64,000 nucleotides of DNA from Nautilus pompilius (taxonomy: Eukaryota > Mollusca > Cephalopoda > Nautilida > Nautilidae): positions 186,001 to 250,000 of the forward strand of contig JACATO010001085.1 in the NCBI GenBank assembly GCA_018389105.1. The letters are read 5' to 3'. Of this stretch, positions 12,932 through 24,895 are shown piece after piece. The notes beneath the pieces were generated by a model, which did no database searches, had not been told where the DNA came from, and was given only the letters and a program-made list of their open reading frames with translations. Each line of letters begins with the position of its first letter. The first letter of the stretch is position 1. Position numbers and translations under genes: made by a program.

Positions 12932-14104
12932 GTGAAATCACAGAGAGAGAGAGGGGGGGAGGAGAGGAAATTCTGTGCCATATACGAGTATGATGTATAG
13001 CTTTAACATTTCAGTGACAATAGAATTTTAAAATTACATTTTAAAAACAAAAACAACCGTGATGTAGATATAAGTGGATCTTTTGTGCACTAGTTTATGC
13101 TTATTTACATGTATGCAAGATGTAAATCGTTTAGAGATGGGAAAAGACTCCTGTAATTTTTGATGGCTACATCTTCAAAGACAAACTGGACATCACATTT
13201 ATAGATTTTATATAGCCATGCTTTAAAAAAAAAAAGGAGTAATGTTTACATGTAATTGTTATAAGGATTGAAACTTCTTTTTTCTTTATGGCCATGATGA
13301 TCAATTACTGTCTGTGTAGTGGAAGCTTGGTTTAGTTTTCTGGACTGAAAAGCAAATTAGAGCCCATAACTGATGACTCCCACAGAAAATTTGCAGTTAG
13401 AGAAATGCTGCTACAGCTTTAACTTACATGGGATTTCCATTAGTGATGCAGAAATGAAATACTGGAGCAAGGAAGACATCTGGCAAATGGTAGCTGTTGA
13501 TTTAATAGGCCTAAGTAGTTTTTATTTTTACAATTACCATATTTGTACCCTTGTTTTATATGACCATCTGTTTTATATAAAAGATGTAGCTACTTGCCAA
13601 GATGTGTGCACCCTGTCTAATTGTGTCAAATTAATATCATATATTAGGTACAGCGCAAAAAGGGAATTAACATTCCAAAATTTCTAATTATCCAGGAAAA
13701 TTGGTGGATGATTAACTTAATTTGCTGTTTCTAAAAGTTCATAATTACCTTGGAGAAATTTTGATGAAAGTTTAGTGTTTTGCTATTACAATATAATCTG
13801 AGGTAATAAACCTATGAAGGTTATATAAACTGATTAGAAGTCAGACTTATATGTACATCAGACTTGATTGAGTTAGAATATAAAATGTTTTTTTCCAATA
13901 AAGGAACTGAATTTTTTAAAATAATTTTTATTATTATTAGCTTTTTTTAAAAATAAAGATAAGAATTTAATATAAATACTTGTAATTAACTTTTTAAAAT
14001 TTACATTCAAGTTAACTATATTTGATCAAATTCCATTGTTTTCATGATAAATGTGAGAATATTTTATGAATCTTTAAATATCTTATAAATTGGAATTGTT
14101 AGTT

Positions 14105-14400
14105 TGTTTTGGTGGCATAATAGTCTAGTGGTTAGGTACTGGACTGTTGGGGTCAAGAACCTGAGTTTGCTTTTTGTAATGGCTTGGTTTGCTGAAGGAA
14201 CCTTCCTGGCATGGTTTCTTCTTGCTCCCCTTCACCAGCTGTCCAAATAGGCTTCCTCCCGCATCTGAAGTTTTTCAGTGGGCACCATTGGCCGGTTTTT
14301 AAGGCTGGCTAAAACCATTTTTCTGCTGGCCTTAGTTTCCAACATCACAGTCCCGCCTGGCTAGTGTTCTGAATCGGGAGCATGGCAATAACAGTAGCGC
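14105..14400 (+). repeat. Best-preserved tRNA-derived SINE copy
   Basis: The head 'ggtggcataatagtctagtg' continues with 'gttaggtactggactgttgg', a good A-box region that resembles an Asp/Glu-type tRNA 5' half. It is followed by a weak B-box ('aacctgagtttgct') and a tRNA-unrelated body: 'ccttcctggcatggtttctt', 'cttgctccccttcaccagct', then 'ggcttcctcccgcatctgaa'. This order defines the family used to recognise the other copies. The 3' end is ill-defined; I stop it where similarity to the 16190 copy fades. Confidence 0.75.
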
Positions 14401-14761
14401 TTGTTTGTGTGATGTTTTTGTACAATTTTAGGTGATGTTTAATGCAGTGTAAACTTTTATGTTTGTGCGTGTGCGTGACTTTAAAAAGAAACAACTATTT
14501 AAATACAATTTGACTGAACCAACTGATCATGTCTCTATGGAATCTACTTGAGTCAAGCTTAGTCAACAACATATAAGACTGTTGTGAAATATTTTGTTAC
14601 CATTATATAATTGCATTTTGTTGTTGTTGCTGTTTTAATATTTGCACAATTACATGTTAAATGTTCGCCACATTTGAGAATCTATAAGTTGTAGCTCAAG
14701 TTTGATTCTGATTGCCCCCCCCCCCTCTCCCACTGGCAGTGGGATAATATTAACTGTTCAG

Positions 14762-15182
14762 CAGGGCCAACTCTAGGGTTGTCAGTGCCCTGGGCAAATG
14801 GAATTTCAGAGCCCTTAAGACTTAACATTTTCACATTTTTTTATAATCATAAAAAATTACAGATATAAGAATGAATAATTTATTACAAATATTAAAGTAA
14901 ATAATCAGTCCTGAGGCACCCAGCCCAAGTGAGCATCAGGACCATTCCTTTATACCTGTGTGTGATAATATGGCGCTGCTGACATCCATGATGCTTTTCT
15001 TATCTCTCACCTCAACAATAAGAATCACACACTCCTGAATATTTTGACTGCACGTCAGATAGTTTTTATATTTTCTTTTTTTTTATTTTTTAAGTTTTTT
15101 CTCTCCACTTTTTGGCCCCCTCCCCCCAAGCACATGGCATTCTAGACAACCGTCAGGTTATCCAGGCCTTAAGTTGGCCCTG
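14762..15182. mobile_element. Candidate hAT-like non-autonomous DNA element
   Basis: The left end reads CAGGGCCAACTctaggg and the right end reads AGTTGGCCCTG, an 11-bp perfect terminal inverted repeat 421 bp apart. Ends beginning CAGGG, and an internal 'gtgccctgggcaaatgg' patch, recall widespread hAT-type non-autonomous families. The 8-bp flanks (ctgttcag and ggaatagt) do not match, so no target-site duplication supports the exact borders. The interior is AT-rich and non-coding. Confidence 0.5.
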
Positions 15183-15528
15183 GGAATAGTTTTTAAAGAA
15201 AGAAAGAAATAGAGAAGGCGAAACATTTAAAGTTTTTACTTGAATCATGACAACATTTTTTTTGTTACTGAAAGAAGAGAACCATTCTTTAACACTTTGC
15301 CGGTTAGATTTAACTTTTCTGGATACTAGGAATTCTGTTTTGTATTTTCTTTTTCATATTTATTTTGCATGGGGGTGACATTCAACAAACTTAGAGCAGA
15401 CTTTTGTCTTCCAAAAATATAAACAAGCACGCGGCAGGTTTAATTTATGGTCACCGATTGCTACCACACTATTCATAGTGCTGAATAAGTATTTGGCGAC
15501 TTTGCACCAAAAATTTTTTTTCCTCTAG

Positions 15529-15615
15529 GTTGGTTCTTCAAGTAAACGGTTCTATCGCACCAGTCACAGAGAGCATTGTGGGTGACGGAGGACCAAACTT
15601 AAGTCGTGTAGAAAG
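15529..15615 (+). CDS. Possible cassette exon of NSP-family gene
   Basis: A very good acceptor (pyrimidine tract then ttcctctag) precedes 87 nt that are open in the one frame compatible with the flanking exons: one base, then 28 codons starting LVLQVNGSIAP and ending LSRVE, then two bases. It is a multiple of three and phase-symmetric, so it could be included or skipped without disturbing the SAM exon. Its first codons (LVLQ) match the start of the next exon at 18090 (LVLQRG). The donor AAAG|gttacc is weak, and an open frame of this length is not rare by chance. The surrounding 15425-15660 is less AT-rich than the rest of the intron. Confidence 0.3.
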
Positions 15616-16189
15616 GTTACCCCTGTCACTGGCAGGAAAATAACTATACCTCCCCTCTTTTAGCAAATCCAAACATTTGGCAGGATGTGGTTTAGGGAGT
15701 CAACAACAAAAACAATAACAAAAAAGTAAAAGTTTGAAAGTGAAACTAGCTATAAAGGGCAGCAGTCCCAGGCAAATTTGTCAAGAGAAATCCTGATAAT
15801 TAACTAAGTGACTTAGATTTGCCACAGAAGATTTGTGGCTGCTTAGATGTTTGTGGTCCCCCAATAGGAACATGCCAAGCTAAGAATATCTGAAAGATCA
15901 TGAGAAGGAGAAGACTTTCAATTTATTTAGTGTTTTTTTTTTTAATATGCATTTTTAAGAGAGGAAGGTGAATGACAAAAAACCACATAACATGGAGCTT
16001 GTAATTGAATGTGTTTTCCCCCACATCTAATTTCCCTGCCAAAGTTGGAAATGCCTGACCCCTTATGACCCAAGTTAACACTGGTTTAGAAACACTGGTC
16101 TAAACACCCAGCACACTCTGAAACGTGACTTGTTTTGTACTGTAAAGCCAATGTGGCTTATTTACTCCCTTTTCTTACAAATTGAACGT

Positions 16190-16510
16190 GGTAGTGTAGT
16201 AGTCTGCTGGTTAGATCATCGGCTAAAGATAAGGGCTCAAGTTTGAATCCCAGTTGGGAATGGCTTAGTTTTGCACATCTCCATAGCATGGTTTTTCTTT
16301 CTCTTCCCCATACAGTTGCATGGGTTTCCTCCCAGAGTTAAAAACCAAGAGTTTTAGAGGGAACTTTGCTTTTGGCAGAGTTGCCGGGTCGGAATGCACA
16401 TGACCTTAGTTCCAGGGACTGGTCTTGTACCTTCTCTTTCCCCACTCAGCTAGCATTCCAGCTCTCAACCTATGTTAACCATCAGCTCCAACACTGATAA
16501 GAACTAATTC
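16190..16510 (+). repeat. tRNA-derived SINE copy
   Basis: Head 'gtggtagtgtagtagtctgc' continues with 'tggttagatcatcggc'. B-box 'agtttgaatcccagttggg' is followed by 'aatggcttagttttgcacat' and a body containing 'ttgcatgggtttcctcccag'. This copy has the clearest B-box of the family. Its tail includes 'agctagcattccagctctca', similar to the tail of the 7735 copy. Confidence 0.75.
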
Positions 16511-18089
16511 ATCACTTTGTTTTGTAGAAGAATCCTAAGATGTATTTTTAGAGGAAAAAGAGAATAAAATTTTGAAAAACATTTCAGATATCTTGGATGA
16601 TTCTTATTACTCAATTGTTTTTTTTGTTTTTGTGTTTTTTTAACCTCTTACATATTAAAATTGATAAAGGGAGATAACTTATGCAAAAACATTTTTTAGA
16701 CTTTTCGAAGATGAATTTTTTTGATGATTTTAAGCATAATTAATCTTGACAAAAATTGTAGAAATTTCAATTTGGAAATGTGATTTAGAAATGTGGGGTG
16801 TGGTTGAAATTATTGAATGTGCTAGAGACATAAATCCTTATTTATTTTCTGTCTTAGCTGGGCCACTTGTGTATTCACAGCTGCTGGTTTTGTAGTAGAG
16901 GCAGCCATTAATCATTTTGGCCTGGGATGAGTTGAAAGGAAAGTCAGTGTGTCACATCACCCATTTAGTTGGAAAGTTGTTTTTTTTTTTATGTATTGTG
17001 TTTTTTTGTCTTTTTTTTTAAATAGCTTCCTGAGTCTGGTTGGTCATTTAGTAGGATAGGCAACTTTTATTGACACATCAACAGATAAATAAGGGCATCT
17101 TGGCTGTTCACCCTTTGAATAGCTAGAGAGTACTTTTATCATACATTCAAACCTCCCAGAAAACAACAACAAATAAACAGCTGAAGCCTTTCCAGTTCCA
17201 ATGTTTAGAATAGCATTTATTACACCAGTCCCTGATTTTTCTACACGGTGACAGACATTTGGTTTAGCTAAAAAAAAGACATCCACAAAAATCTAGGTAT
17301 TTTCCTTTTATTTATCAATTTTTACTACAGAAATCACAGGGGTGAGCTTTTCAAAGAATTAATGGATATCCAGAATTGAAATCATTGTGTATGTGAGGAC
17401 TTTTAGCAGCATTGAAATTTACTAAGTTTAAAATTAATGCTAAAATTTTACATTGACTATTTGCTTTTTTATTTATTCCAGTTTTTTTTTTTCTTTTTTA
17501 AAATATTTATTCAGTGGAAAGCCACAACTTTGAAACTGTATAGTAAACATATCCCAGGATGTTGAAGTGCTAGTCGATAAGCCATTTATTTATTAAAAAA
17601 TGAAATTATATGCAATAATTTTCTCTAAAATATTTGGAAGTCACATCAGAAATGTTTTGTTTGTATAACATCTAATGGCTTATCTGTGTTTTTCATATGG
17701 TGATTTCTGTTTTTCTTTAGTATTTCCATTAGCAGGATAGGAAATCCAACTCCACATCACAGGGACAGTATATTAACTTTCAGAGATAATGTTATCTTAC
17801 TTTTTATGAGAAAATTACATTGAATATACTGCATGGAAAATTTTAAAATTAATTTTAAAATCAGTTTATGTTAAAATTAAAGTCATTCAGAAGATAGTTT
17901 GCAACAACATTCTTAATGGCTCTGTGTGGGCTTCATTCTTTATTAAAACTCTCCATATAAGTTTAAAAAGTTGGTATTTAAAAAAATCTTTAATTTGCAT
18001 GTATTTCTTAAATAAAATGTATGCTCGCTCAAACTCAATTCATATTCAAATGAAAACTAGAATTAGTAACTCTTTTTTTTAAATTGTAG

Positions 18090-18216
18090 ATTGGTTCTGC
18101 AGCGAGGCATCAATCATCAAATAATGACAGGTAAACACCTGGAGGTAGAAACCTGGCTTGGAGCTCTTGCTCTAAAGGAGTATCTCTCTTTGTTCAGCAG
18201 GTACTCTGGGGTGGAG
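18090..18216 (+). CDS. BCAR3: NSP-family adaptor, exon with SAM domain N-terminal half
   Basis: After an acceptor (tttaaattgtag) the exon supplies one base and 42 codons and ends at GTGGAG|gtacgt in phase 0. Residues beginning at LEVETWLGALALKEY show the first helices of a sterile alpha motif: a Trp, then a Leu/Tyr pattern, then FSRYSGVE. The next exon continues directly with the remainder of the domain. SAM domains mediate protein-protein association and often form oligomers. Human BCAR3, SH2D3A and SH2D3C as I remember them start with unstructured sequence before SH2, so a SAM here would be an invertebrate arrangement or a loss in vertebrates. An internal ATG at 18124 is a fallback start if the 11175 exon is wrong. 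Confidence 0.8.
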
Positions 18217-18337
18217 GTACGTTCTTTTTTTTTTGAATCTTTTGCATAAACAATCACAGATATTGCTCATATTGCAACCTTGTATATTAGTTATTTAAAA
18301 AAATTGAGTATGTTTCATGTATAGTTTAGTTATTCAA

Positions 18338-18395
18338 GGAAGCAGGAAGCCATCATGGCTTATACAAAGTTCCCTTCCATCCCCGGGGAGAAGAG
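18338..18395 (+). repeat. Short dispersed repeat, copy A
   Basis: 'gcaggaagccatcatggctt' followed by 'atacaaagttccc' resembles 'gcaggaagctaccatggctt' followed by 'atgtaagagcccc' at 23168-23210, and more weakly 28140-28172. The family is unknown to me. Confidence 0.4.
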
Positions 18396-19569
18396 ATGCT
18401 TCTCAGAACAATATTTAAAAAACTAATTTTCATTTTTTAACAGTTCCGTTACTTTTCTTAAGCCATGTTGAGACTAGAGTCATTTTTAAATTATGACCCC
18501 TATTTTTGATAACTTTAAATAAGCCAAAGTAATCTCTCTCCTTTTTTTTTTTCACTATTTTATTAACTTATTTTAATGTTAATTTTGTTTCAATATGAAA
18601 ACTCATGTATTGAAGATGAGAACATTGATCTACCCCTGCTGACTGCAGCTGTGCTGGTGTAGTTGCTGGTTAGCTGTATGAAACAAACTTCAGTTTAAGT
18701 GGAAAAAACAACACAATTTTTATTACTTTATCAGTAAAACTATGGTTAAATTGAAAAATATTGTTACAAACCAGCATTTAGTGGTTTCCAATTTACAACT
18801 TATTTTGTTGTTAACCCTTTAAGTTTTAGAATTATATTCTTTTGATGTTTAGATGTGTAATCTCTCAAAACAACAAAAAACAAGGAATCTACAGAAAACC
18901 CACCAAAAACAGCAGTTAATCTGATATATGAAGTAATGACCTTAACATGTATTCTGATTTATATACTTTTTTGTGTTATTGTTACCATATTTTTTGTAAA
19001 ATCTTCATAATTTAATTATAAGTATCATGATATAAAGTGAAAGTAAAAACCAAAAATTTGCATAATATGTTTTATTTAACATATTACTTTTTTCTTAGAT
19101 AGTGTGTTATTCTTTTGCTAAGGTCCTTTCAGGCTGAAGAATGCGCTATTATCCCTCCTCAGTTGGATTTTATAGGCCCCCTGGTAAAGTTCAGGAAATG
19201 TCCTTGTGTCATCTTCAAAAGTTGACAGCTCTGAGTCATGGCAAGACTATCTGAACCTATGTAGTACAGTGACAGGCTGGCAGAAAGAAAGTGGACTGGT
19301 TATTGCCAAAATGTTCTTATCTCTTTCTAATTAATGGGTTCCAAGTTTGTTTTGTTTTTAATGTAAATAACTTGTGCCAGATTTACTTGTCTTATTTTAA
19401 TGTGGATGTGTGTACCACACACGCACAAAATGTGTTTACTCGAAAAAAATAATGCTACAATTTTTGTCTTTTATTTCTTTTTATTTTTTAAGTAAATTAA
19501 AGCAAATTTTGATGAGTTAGTTGCTGTTAAAATTACCAAGTTGAAAAATTTAGTTAATTATCTTGGTTT

Positions 19570-19720
19570 GTCTTTTGTATGTATCTCTGTATGTCTGTCT
19601 GTAGGAATGTCTGTATACATGTCTGTCTGAATGTCTGTATACATGTATTTCTATGTATATGTGTGTGTCTGTATACTTGCACGTCTATCTGTATGTTTGT
19701 ATACATGTATGTCTGTGACA
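19570..19720. repeat. Degenerate GTCTGTATACAT-type tandem repeat
   Basis: Imperfect units of 'tgtctgtatacatg' and 'gtatgtctgtctg' alternate for about 150 bp with many substitutions. No coding sense is visible. Confidence 0.7.
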
Positions 19721-22700
19721 CTCGCAAGTAGCAGATGAAAAATTTAGTCTGATGAAAGTGATTTGGTATATCTGTAGCCCAGGGAGGGCCAAAATAAAAA
19801 TGGGTTGAGAGAATTTGTACATAAAGACGATTTCTTTTTGTTGGTTTGGATGAAATGAATCAGAATAGCCAGGTGGAAAACAATTTTTTTTTCTTTAACT
19901 TTAAAGTAAAAATAAAGTTTTTCACACAAAAGTATTGAATCAGAATTCATTACCAGTATGGTGGCATTAATCTGAATTTTGTTACTGCACATCATGTACC
20001 AGAAAAACCTAAAAATTCAACCATGAAGTTGTATTCTTTGAATCAGAGCAATGTTGGAACGGGTGAATCATTTTGAAATGGCATCTGCGTTTTGTAAATT
20101 TAAGCTCCCACTTGATATTGGAAAAGATTAGCATAAGAAGACTTCATCAATGTTTAAAATCCACCATTTGATATATTATTCGGCATATCTGCTATTTATT
20201 CTAAGCATACAAATGCTACATGCTAATAGAAATACAACTTCAATTTACCAGATTCCTGAGTACATTTTTCATGTAGCTTTTTAAATTACATAGGAAAGCC
20301 TTTTTAAAATTATTTGTTGTCTTTGAATATCACTGGATCTGCTGGAATATAGATTAATTTCTCTTCAGACTTTCTTAATGTTTGTTCTGGTAGCAGTTAG
20401 GGAACTTGCTTACTGCCAGTGGGTCCAAAACATGTTTTCATGACACACTCAGATTCTCTTGCCTTTCTGTAATCCTGGTCTCCAGCCAGCTTTATCTCTC
20501 TCACTTCTAATCAGCAGGGATTCCCTGGATAGCTTGCTTTGCCCATAATCTTTGATGCCTTCTCCAGTGTAAACATCAGATGAATAAAAAGAAAAAAATT
20601 CATAAACTTATTGTTATTTTTTGTATGTGTTTTGGGTGAATTAATAATCTGGATGTTGATAATAGTTAGAGCTGTAAACAAGATTCTTCTGATGTAATAA
20701 GTCAGGTTCCAAGTGGTGTAAAGTATAAACAACAACAACATGTGAGAAACTCCTTCACTCCTGTGAAAGCCAATAATCTAAATTCCTCAAGATCAAAAGT
20801 TTCTGAAAAATCCTTAATTCCAATTTGTCATAATTTTGAAAACCTTTTTTTTTAAGCTGCAAATCTATTGCTATGTCCATTGGGTAAGGACCAAAAAATC
20901 TGAACTATTGACAAGCTCACAATGGCCCCACTTTGTTGCCATATTTTTTTGAATTTAGCCTTTCTATGTAAACAAACAGTAGTTGCTAATTTAATGAATA
21001 TTTAATAATGTCTGTTAGCTTTTGATGAACTGGACCTAGAAACATGGTTTTATTATATCCTACCACGCAACACACCTTAAATTCCACATGAGTGGTCGAT
21101 GAATTTATTGGGGAAGTATGGCTGATAAACAAATACTGCTCAATGCCATCACTGGTGTGTCACCTAGTGCAGCCTTCTCCAGTGAGCTGAAGTATATAGT
21201 GCAGAATAGCTACTCACAGAAAAGGGACAAGGCGGTGGATTGTTAAAACTGCCTCTAACCATTACGAAGACCAGATGATTTTTCATGTGGCATTACAGTG
21301 TGTCTACTAGAGTTGCACAAAAAAAGAGAAAAGAATTCAGTGAAACAGAGAAAAGTTTTAATGATTTACAATGCTTCATACTACTGACAGTCTGATTTAT
21401 ATAGGATGCCACTCATTTATTGGGTGAGCAAGAATTAAAGGAAACACCACTTGGCAAAAATTGTTTAAAAAATTGCATTAAAGATAAGTTTTTTTGTAAT
21501 AATTAAAAATTTTAATTATTTAATCCAAACTTCTTAAGAATTTGTTTGAGTATAATGTGGCAAGAATTCAGATCACGAATAACTTTAGTTGGGTGACCGA
21601 CCTTTACTTGCAAAGATTTCTGTATAAAGGTAAATATGGAATGAGATTCTTCATCATTTTGATATTTTCTTCAAGTAACTTTTTGTAGGAATAAAATATT
21701 AAAGAAAAGATTCAAGAGAAAAAGAAAACCTAGAAAAATGCATGTTTAGGGCAGACTGGGAGCTAGTTGTTAGAAGATAAAGCACCAGTAATTCATAATT
21801 AAACAAATGGATGAGCTGTAATCCCTGACTTGTTTGATTTCCTTTGCAAGGAAACAGTGGGGAGTGGGTGAAGGAGAGAGAAGAGTAACGCTAAAAAAAA
21901 CAGGACAATTATCAAAGTCAGCAGACTGCAGAATAACACATTTAGTCAACGTTACCATTAGAAACCTATCATCTAGTGAAAAACTATTGTTGATGTATCT
22001 CTCATATTAAAAATTTCTCAACTCTCTTTTAAAAAGAGAAAACCTTTAAAGCACAGCAGGGCTGTTCATCAGCTAACCCCTCCCCCAACACACACATGCA
22101 CATTGAGTTATCTTGGCTAGACTCCATAAAACTTATGGCAGCTAAGTGACATATTATGCCTGCTTTTGTAGAAACTCTCACAAATCAATAGGATATTTAA
22201 TGTCTTGAGGGATAAGATCAGGAGGGCTAGAAATGGCTATCAGTGTTTACAGTGATACCACTTAGAATCTTACAAGTTTGAGTTTAGCTGTCATTTTCTC
22301 TGTAAAATAAGAATGCTTTTATTTAAAAATGCACTTGTATTTCATTGCTGAATGGTGTATAGAGAAACATCTTGATGAGCCAATCTAAATTATGGGGCAT
22401 TTTCAGTAACCTTATATGTAAAGTAATAGATGTGACCCAATTAACCTTCAAATTGTCCAAGGGTGGATAATTCCTAAAATGTACGTCTTTGAAATACCCA
22501 AGCTAAAGTTACTTATATCTGTTTTATAAAAGTTTAAAAATCTGTTATTCATTAGAGATTTAGCTCAGTGTCATGTAAAAATCATATCATAGTAGAAAGT
22601 ATCCATAAAAACATTTTTATCAAAAACAGATATGGACCTTTCTTTGAGTGAAACATGAACTGGACCAGGGAGAGATATCTCTGGGGGGGGGCAATGGACT

Positions 22701-23159
22701 ACAGAGCATTTCTCTATGTTACTCTGGGCAAATTTCATGTAAATGGCACTGACATTTTGTAACCCTTTGACTGTGGGATGGATCATTTACAGAATCTTGT
22801 TCAACAAAGTGTTCTGTTGTTTTCACCACGCATCTGCACGTCCAGGTTGATTTAAAGCTTAAAATGATTGGTTTATTCAAAATAATTAAAGATCCATTAT
22901 GATCAGTTCATTTTACTTTTAGGCAGATTAGCTTCTGAAGGACAAAAGGTAAAATGGATGTGGTCCTGTGCCACAGCAAAACCCCATAGAAGAAAGAGAG
23001 CTTAAGGGTTCTTCACAATAATTTGTTGTTCCAGATTTTATTTCAAAATCTGTTTTTCAGAAACACTGCTTCTGTGTATGCAACATCATACACTGCATTA
23101 ATACATAGAAAATGATTGTATAATCACAGTAGACAGACTTTGATATAAATTTTATTTTT

Positions 23160-23235
23160 GAGGAGGAGGCAGGCAGGAAGCTACCATGGCTTATGTAAGA
23201 GCCCCTAGAAAAGATAAATGGCTGCCATCTGTACC
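23160..23235 (+). repeat. Short dispersed repeat, copy B
   Basis: Partner of the block at 18338-18395: 'gaggcaggcaggaagctacc' then 'atggcttatgtaagagcccc'. Only about 45 bases are comparable. Confidence 0.4.
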
Positions 23236-24284
23236 ATTCTTAAATTGATTAACTACACTCACTGGTAATTAACAGTCATATTACTGAACAAAAAAATGGT
23301 TCTGATAATTAACTGTGTCAGAAACTTAGCTAATTTATAATTATGATTCTTGAAGGCACCAAGCAAATTTTGAATTTTAATTATGCTCACTTTTTACATA
23401 GAAAATCACCATGGAGAGAAAGGAAGAGAGATTGAGAGAGAGAGATTGCTGAAGTAGAGTTAAGAGAAAAAAAAACACAAAATACAACTTTTTTCTGCTT
23501 TTCCAGAAAATAACTGCAATTAATTTTGTTAATAAGTCTTTTCTCTTGTTGTTTGAGCACTTATGTAACTTCATGAAATTCACTTTCTTGCTAAAAGGGA
23601 CAAAATACAAAGGTAAATGTTGGTTATGAAGTTAATGAAGTCCATACTCTACAATCTACAGTACTTCAATTCTTACACACAACTTTATTACTGCTTCTGG
23701 GACTATTTGTTGTTGTATAGTGCTTAGTGTTGTTTGCAGTTATCATGGGTTAAGTTTTATTGAAATCAAATGAAAAATCCAAGAAGTAGATGTGGTTTAG
23801 AATTGCATTAAAGAGTAACTGTCATTTTGTCAGATGTGTATTAACTTTGTGAAAATAATGTGTACTTAATTTATGTTTGTGGGGAATCACATCTTTGATA
23901 TTATAACTACAAAACATCATATAATTTTGGTTGTGATGAATGTAAATTAACTATTTTTTTACTATGTCTATGTTCTTTAGTAATTATAATTGGTAAAGAC
24001 AAGTTTTATTGGTTTTTGTTTTTGTTTTTTTGGTTTTGGGTACAGTCTTAATCACAAGATTACTTGTGTAAATAATATTATTATACTGCAATTAAAAAGC
24101 CTTTATTGGTGATTAATGTAACATTTGATTCCTTCAAAACCATTTTAGGTTAAACAAAATATTTTAAAAAATAAATAAGTATTGAATAATCTATACTAGG
24201 GACATTCAAATAAAATCTGGGGATCAGATATCATTATGATGATGCTAATATAGTCAGGTTTTATTTGAATATCTCTGGTATATA

Positions 24285-24580
24285 CAGGTTGGCATTGTGA
24301 TTTATTGGTAGACTGCTGGACTGCCATGGTTGGGGGCCTGTGTTTGAATCCTGGTCAGAATCGGCTCAGTTTGACATCATACCTTTCTAGTGTGATTTAT
24401 TCTTGCTCTTCTTTCCCAATCAGCCATGTGAGTTTTCTCTAGACACTCCAGTTTCTTCCCTCAGCATTCTAGTATGGGCTTTTGATTGTGGCCTGCCATG
24501 TTGAGAAATAGTTGGGCAACCCACTCAGTATGTAAGCACCAAGATAGGGATCCATAAATGTGGAAGCATGCATCAAGACA
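24285..24580 (+). repeat. tRNA-derived SINE copy
   Basis: Head 'ttggcattgtgatttattgg' continues with 'tagactgctggactgcc', then B-box 'tgtttgaatcctggtcagaa'. The body keeps 'cttgctcttctttcccaatc' and 'agccatgtgagttttctcta'. It ends shortly upstream of the second SAM exon, about 200 bp from its acceptor. Confidence 0.7.
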
Positions 24581-24777
24581 AACACACACGTGCGCACACA
24601 TGCGTGCATATATATAAAGTTGAAATACATATCTTTGAAGTGTTTATTTTTATTTTTTTAGTCTCTGTCATTAATGAGGTTTTCAGAATTTTCATGAACT
24701 CCATAAAGCAAGCAAATAAACTAATGTGACTTCCCCTGGGCTTTCGTCTATATTCTTGTAACTTTTTTTCTTTACAG

Positions 24778-24895
24778 GAATTGCTTAACTTTACTGAGGC
24801 TGAAATCCGTGATCTTGGTGTGAAAAATAGTGCACACCGAGCCAAGATAATATCAAGCTTGGGATATCTTCGGGAGAAGTATGAAAAGTCTTCTG
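24778..24895 (+). CDS. BCAR3: NSP-family adaptor, exon with SAM domain C-terminal half
   Basis: The acceptor tctttacag is followed by 39 codons plus one base, ending TCTTCTG|gtaaat (phase 1). The peptide ELLNFTEAEIRDLGV, then KNSAHRAKIISSLGYLRE, carries the classic SAM second half: a Leu-Leu, TEAEIRDLG (the L-x-x-LG turn), AHRAKI and the long last helix. It joins the 18090 exon in phase 0 without loss of the fold. The frame runs past the donor into the intron before stopping, which is read-through rather than coding. Confidence 0.85.

Larger units (their letters stand above)
11252..18089 (+). other. Putative first intron of NSP-family gene
   Basis: AT-rich sequence with a CT microsatellite (12527-12542), an AAT microsatellite (12898-12931), two SINE copies (14105-14400, 16190-16510), a hAT-like non-autonomous element (14762-15182) and a possible cassette exon (15529-15615). 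Open frames at 11533-11799 and 13373-13687 show no motif and no splice support, and I treat them as chance. Confidence 0.5.
18217..24777 (+). other. Intron between the two SAM exons
   Basis: AT-rich, non-coding. It contains a degenerate GTCTGTATACAT-type repeat (19570-19720), a SINE (24285-24580), and two similar short blocks (18338-18395 and 23160-23235) listed separately. A stretch near 21060-21240 reads partly open (MADKQILLNAITGVSPSAAF) and may be an unidentified transposon relic, but I cannot name it. Confidence 0.6.

Noticed and set aside
14105..16260. tRNA genes at the SINE heads
   Set aside because: A- and B-boxes are present, but acceptor stems do not pair and SINE body sequence follows; these are retroposons and not functional tRNAs.
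20100..20150. U6-like string 'ggaaaagattagcata'
   Set aside because: Only about 12 bases resemble U6 snRNA; none of the conserved flanking sequence is present.
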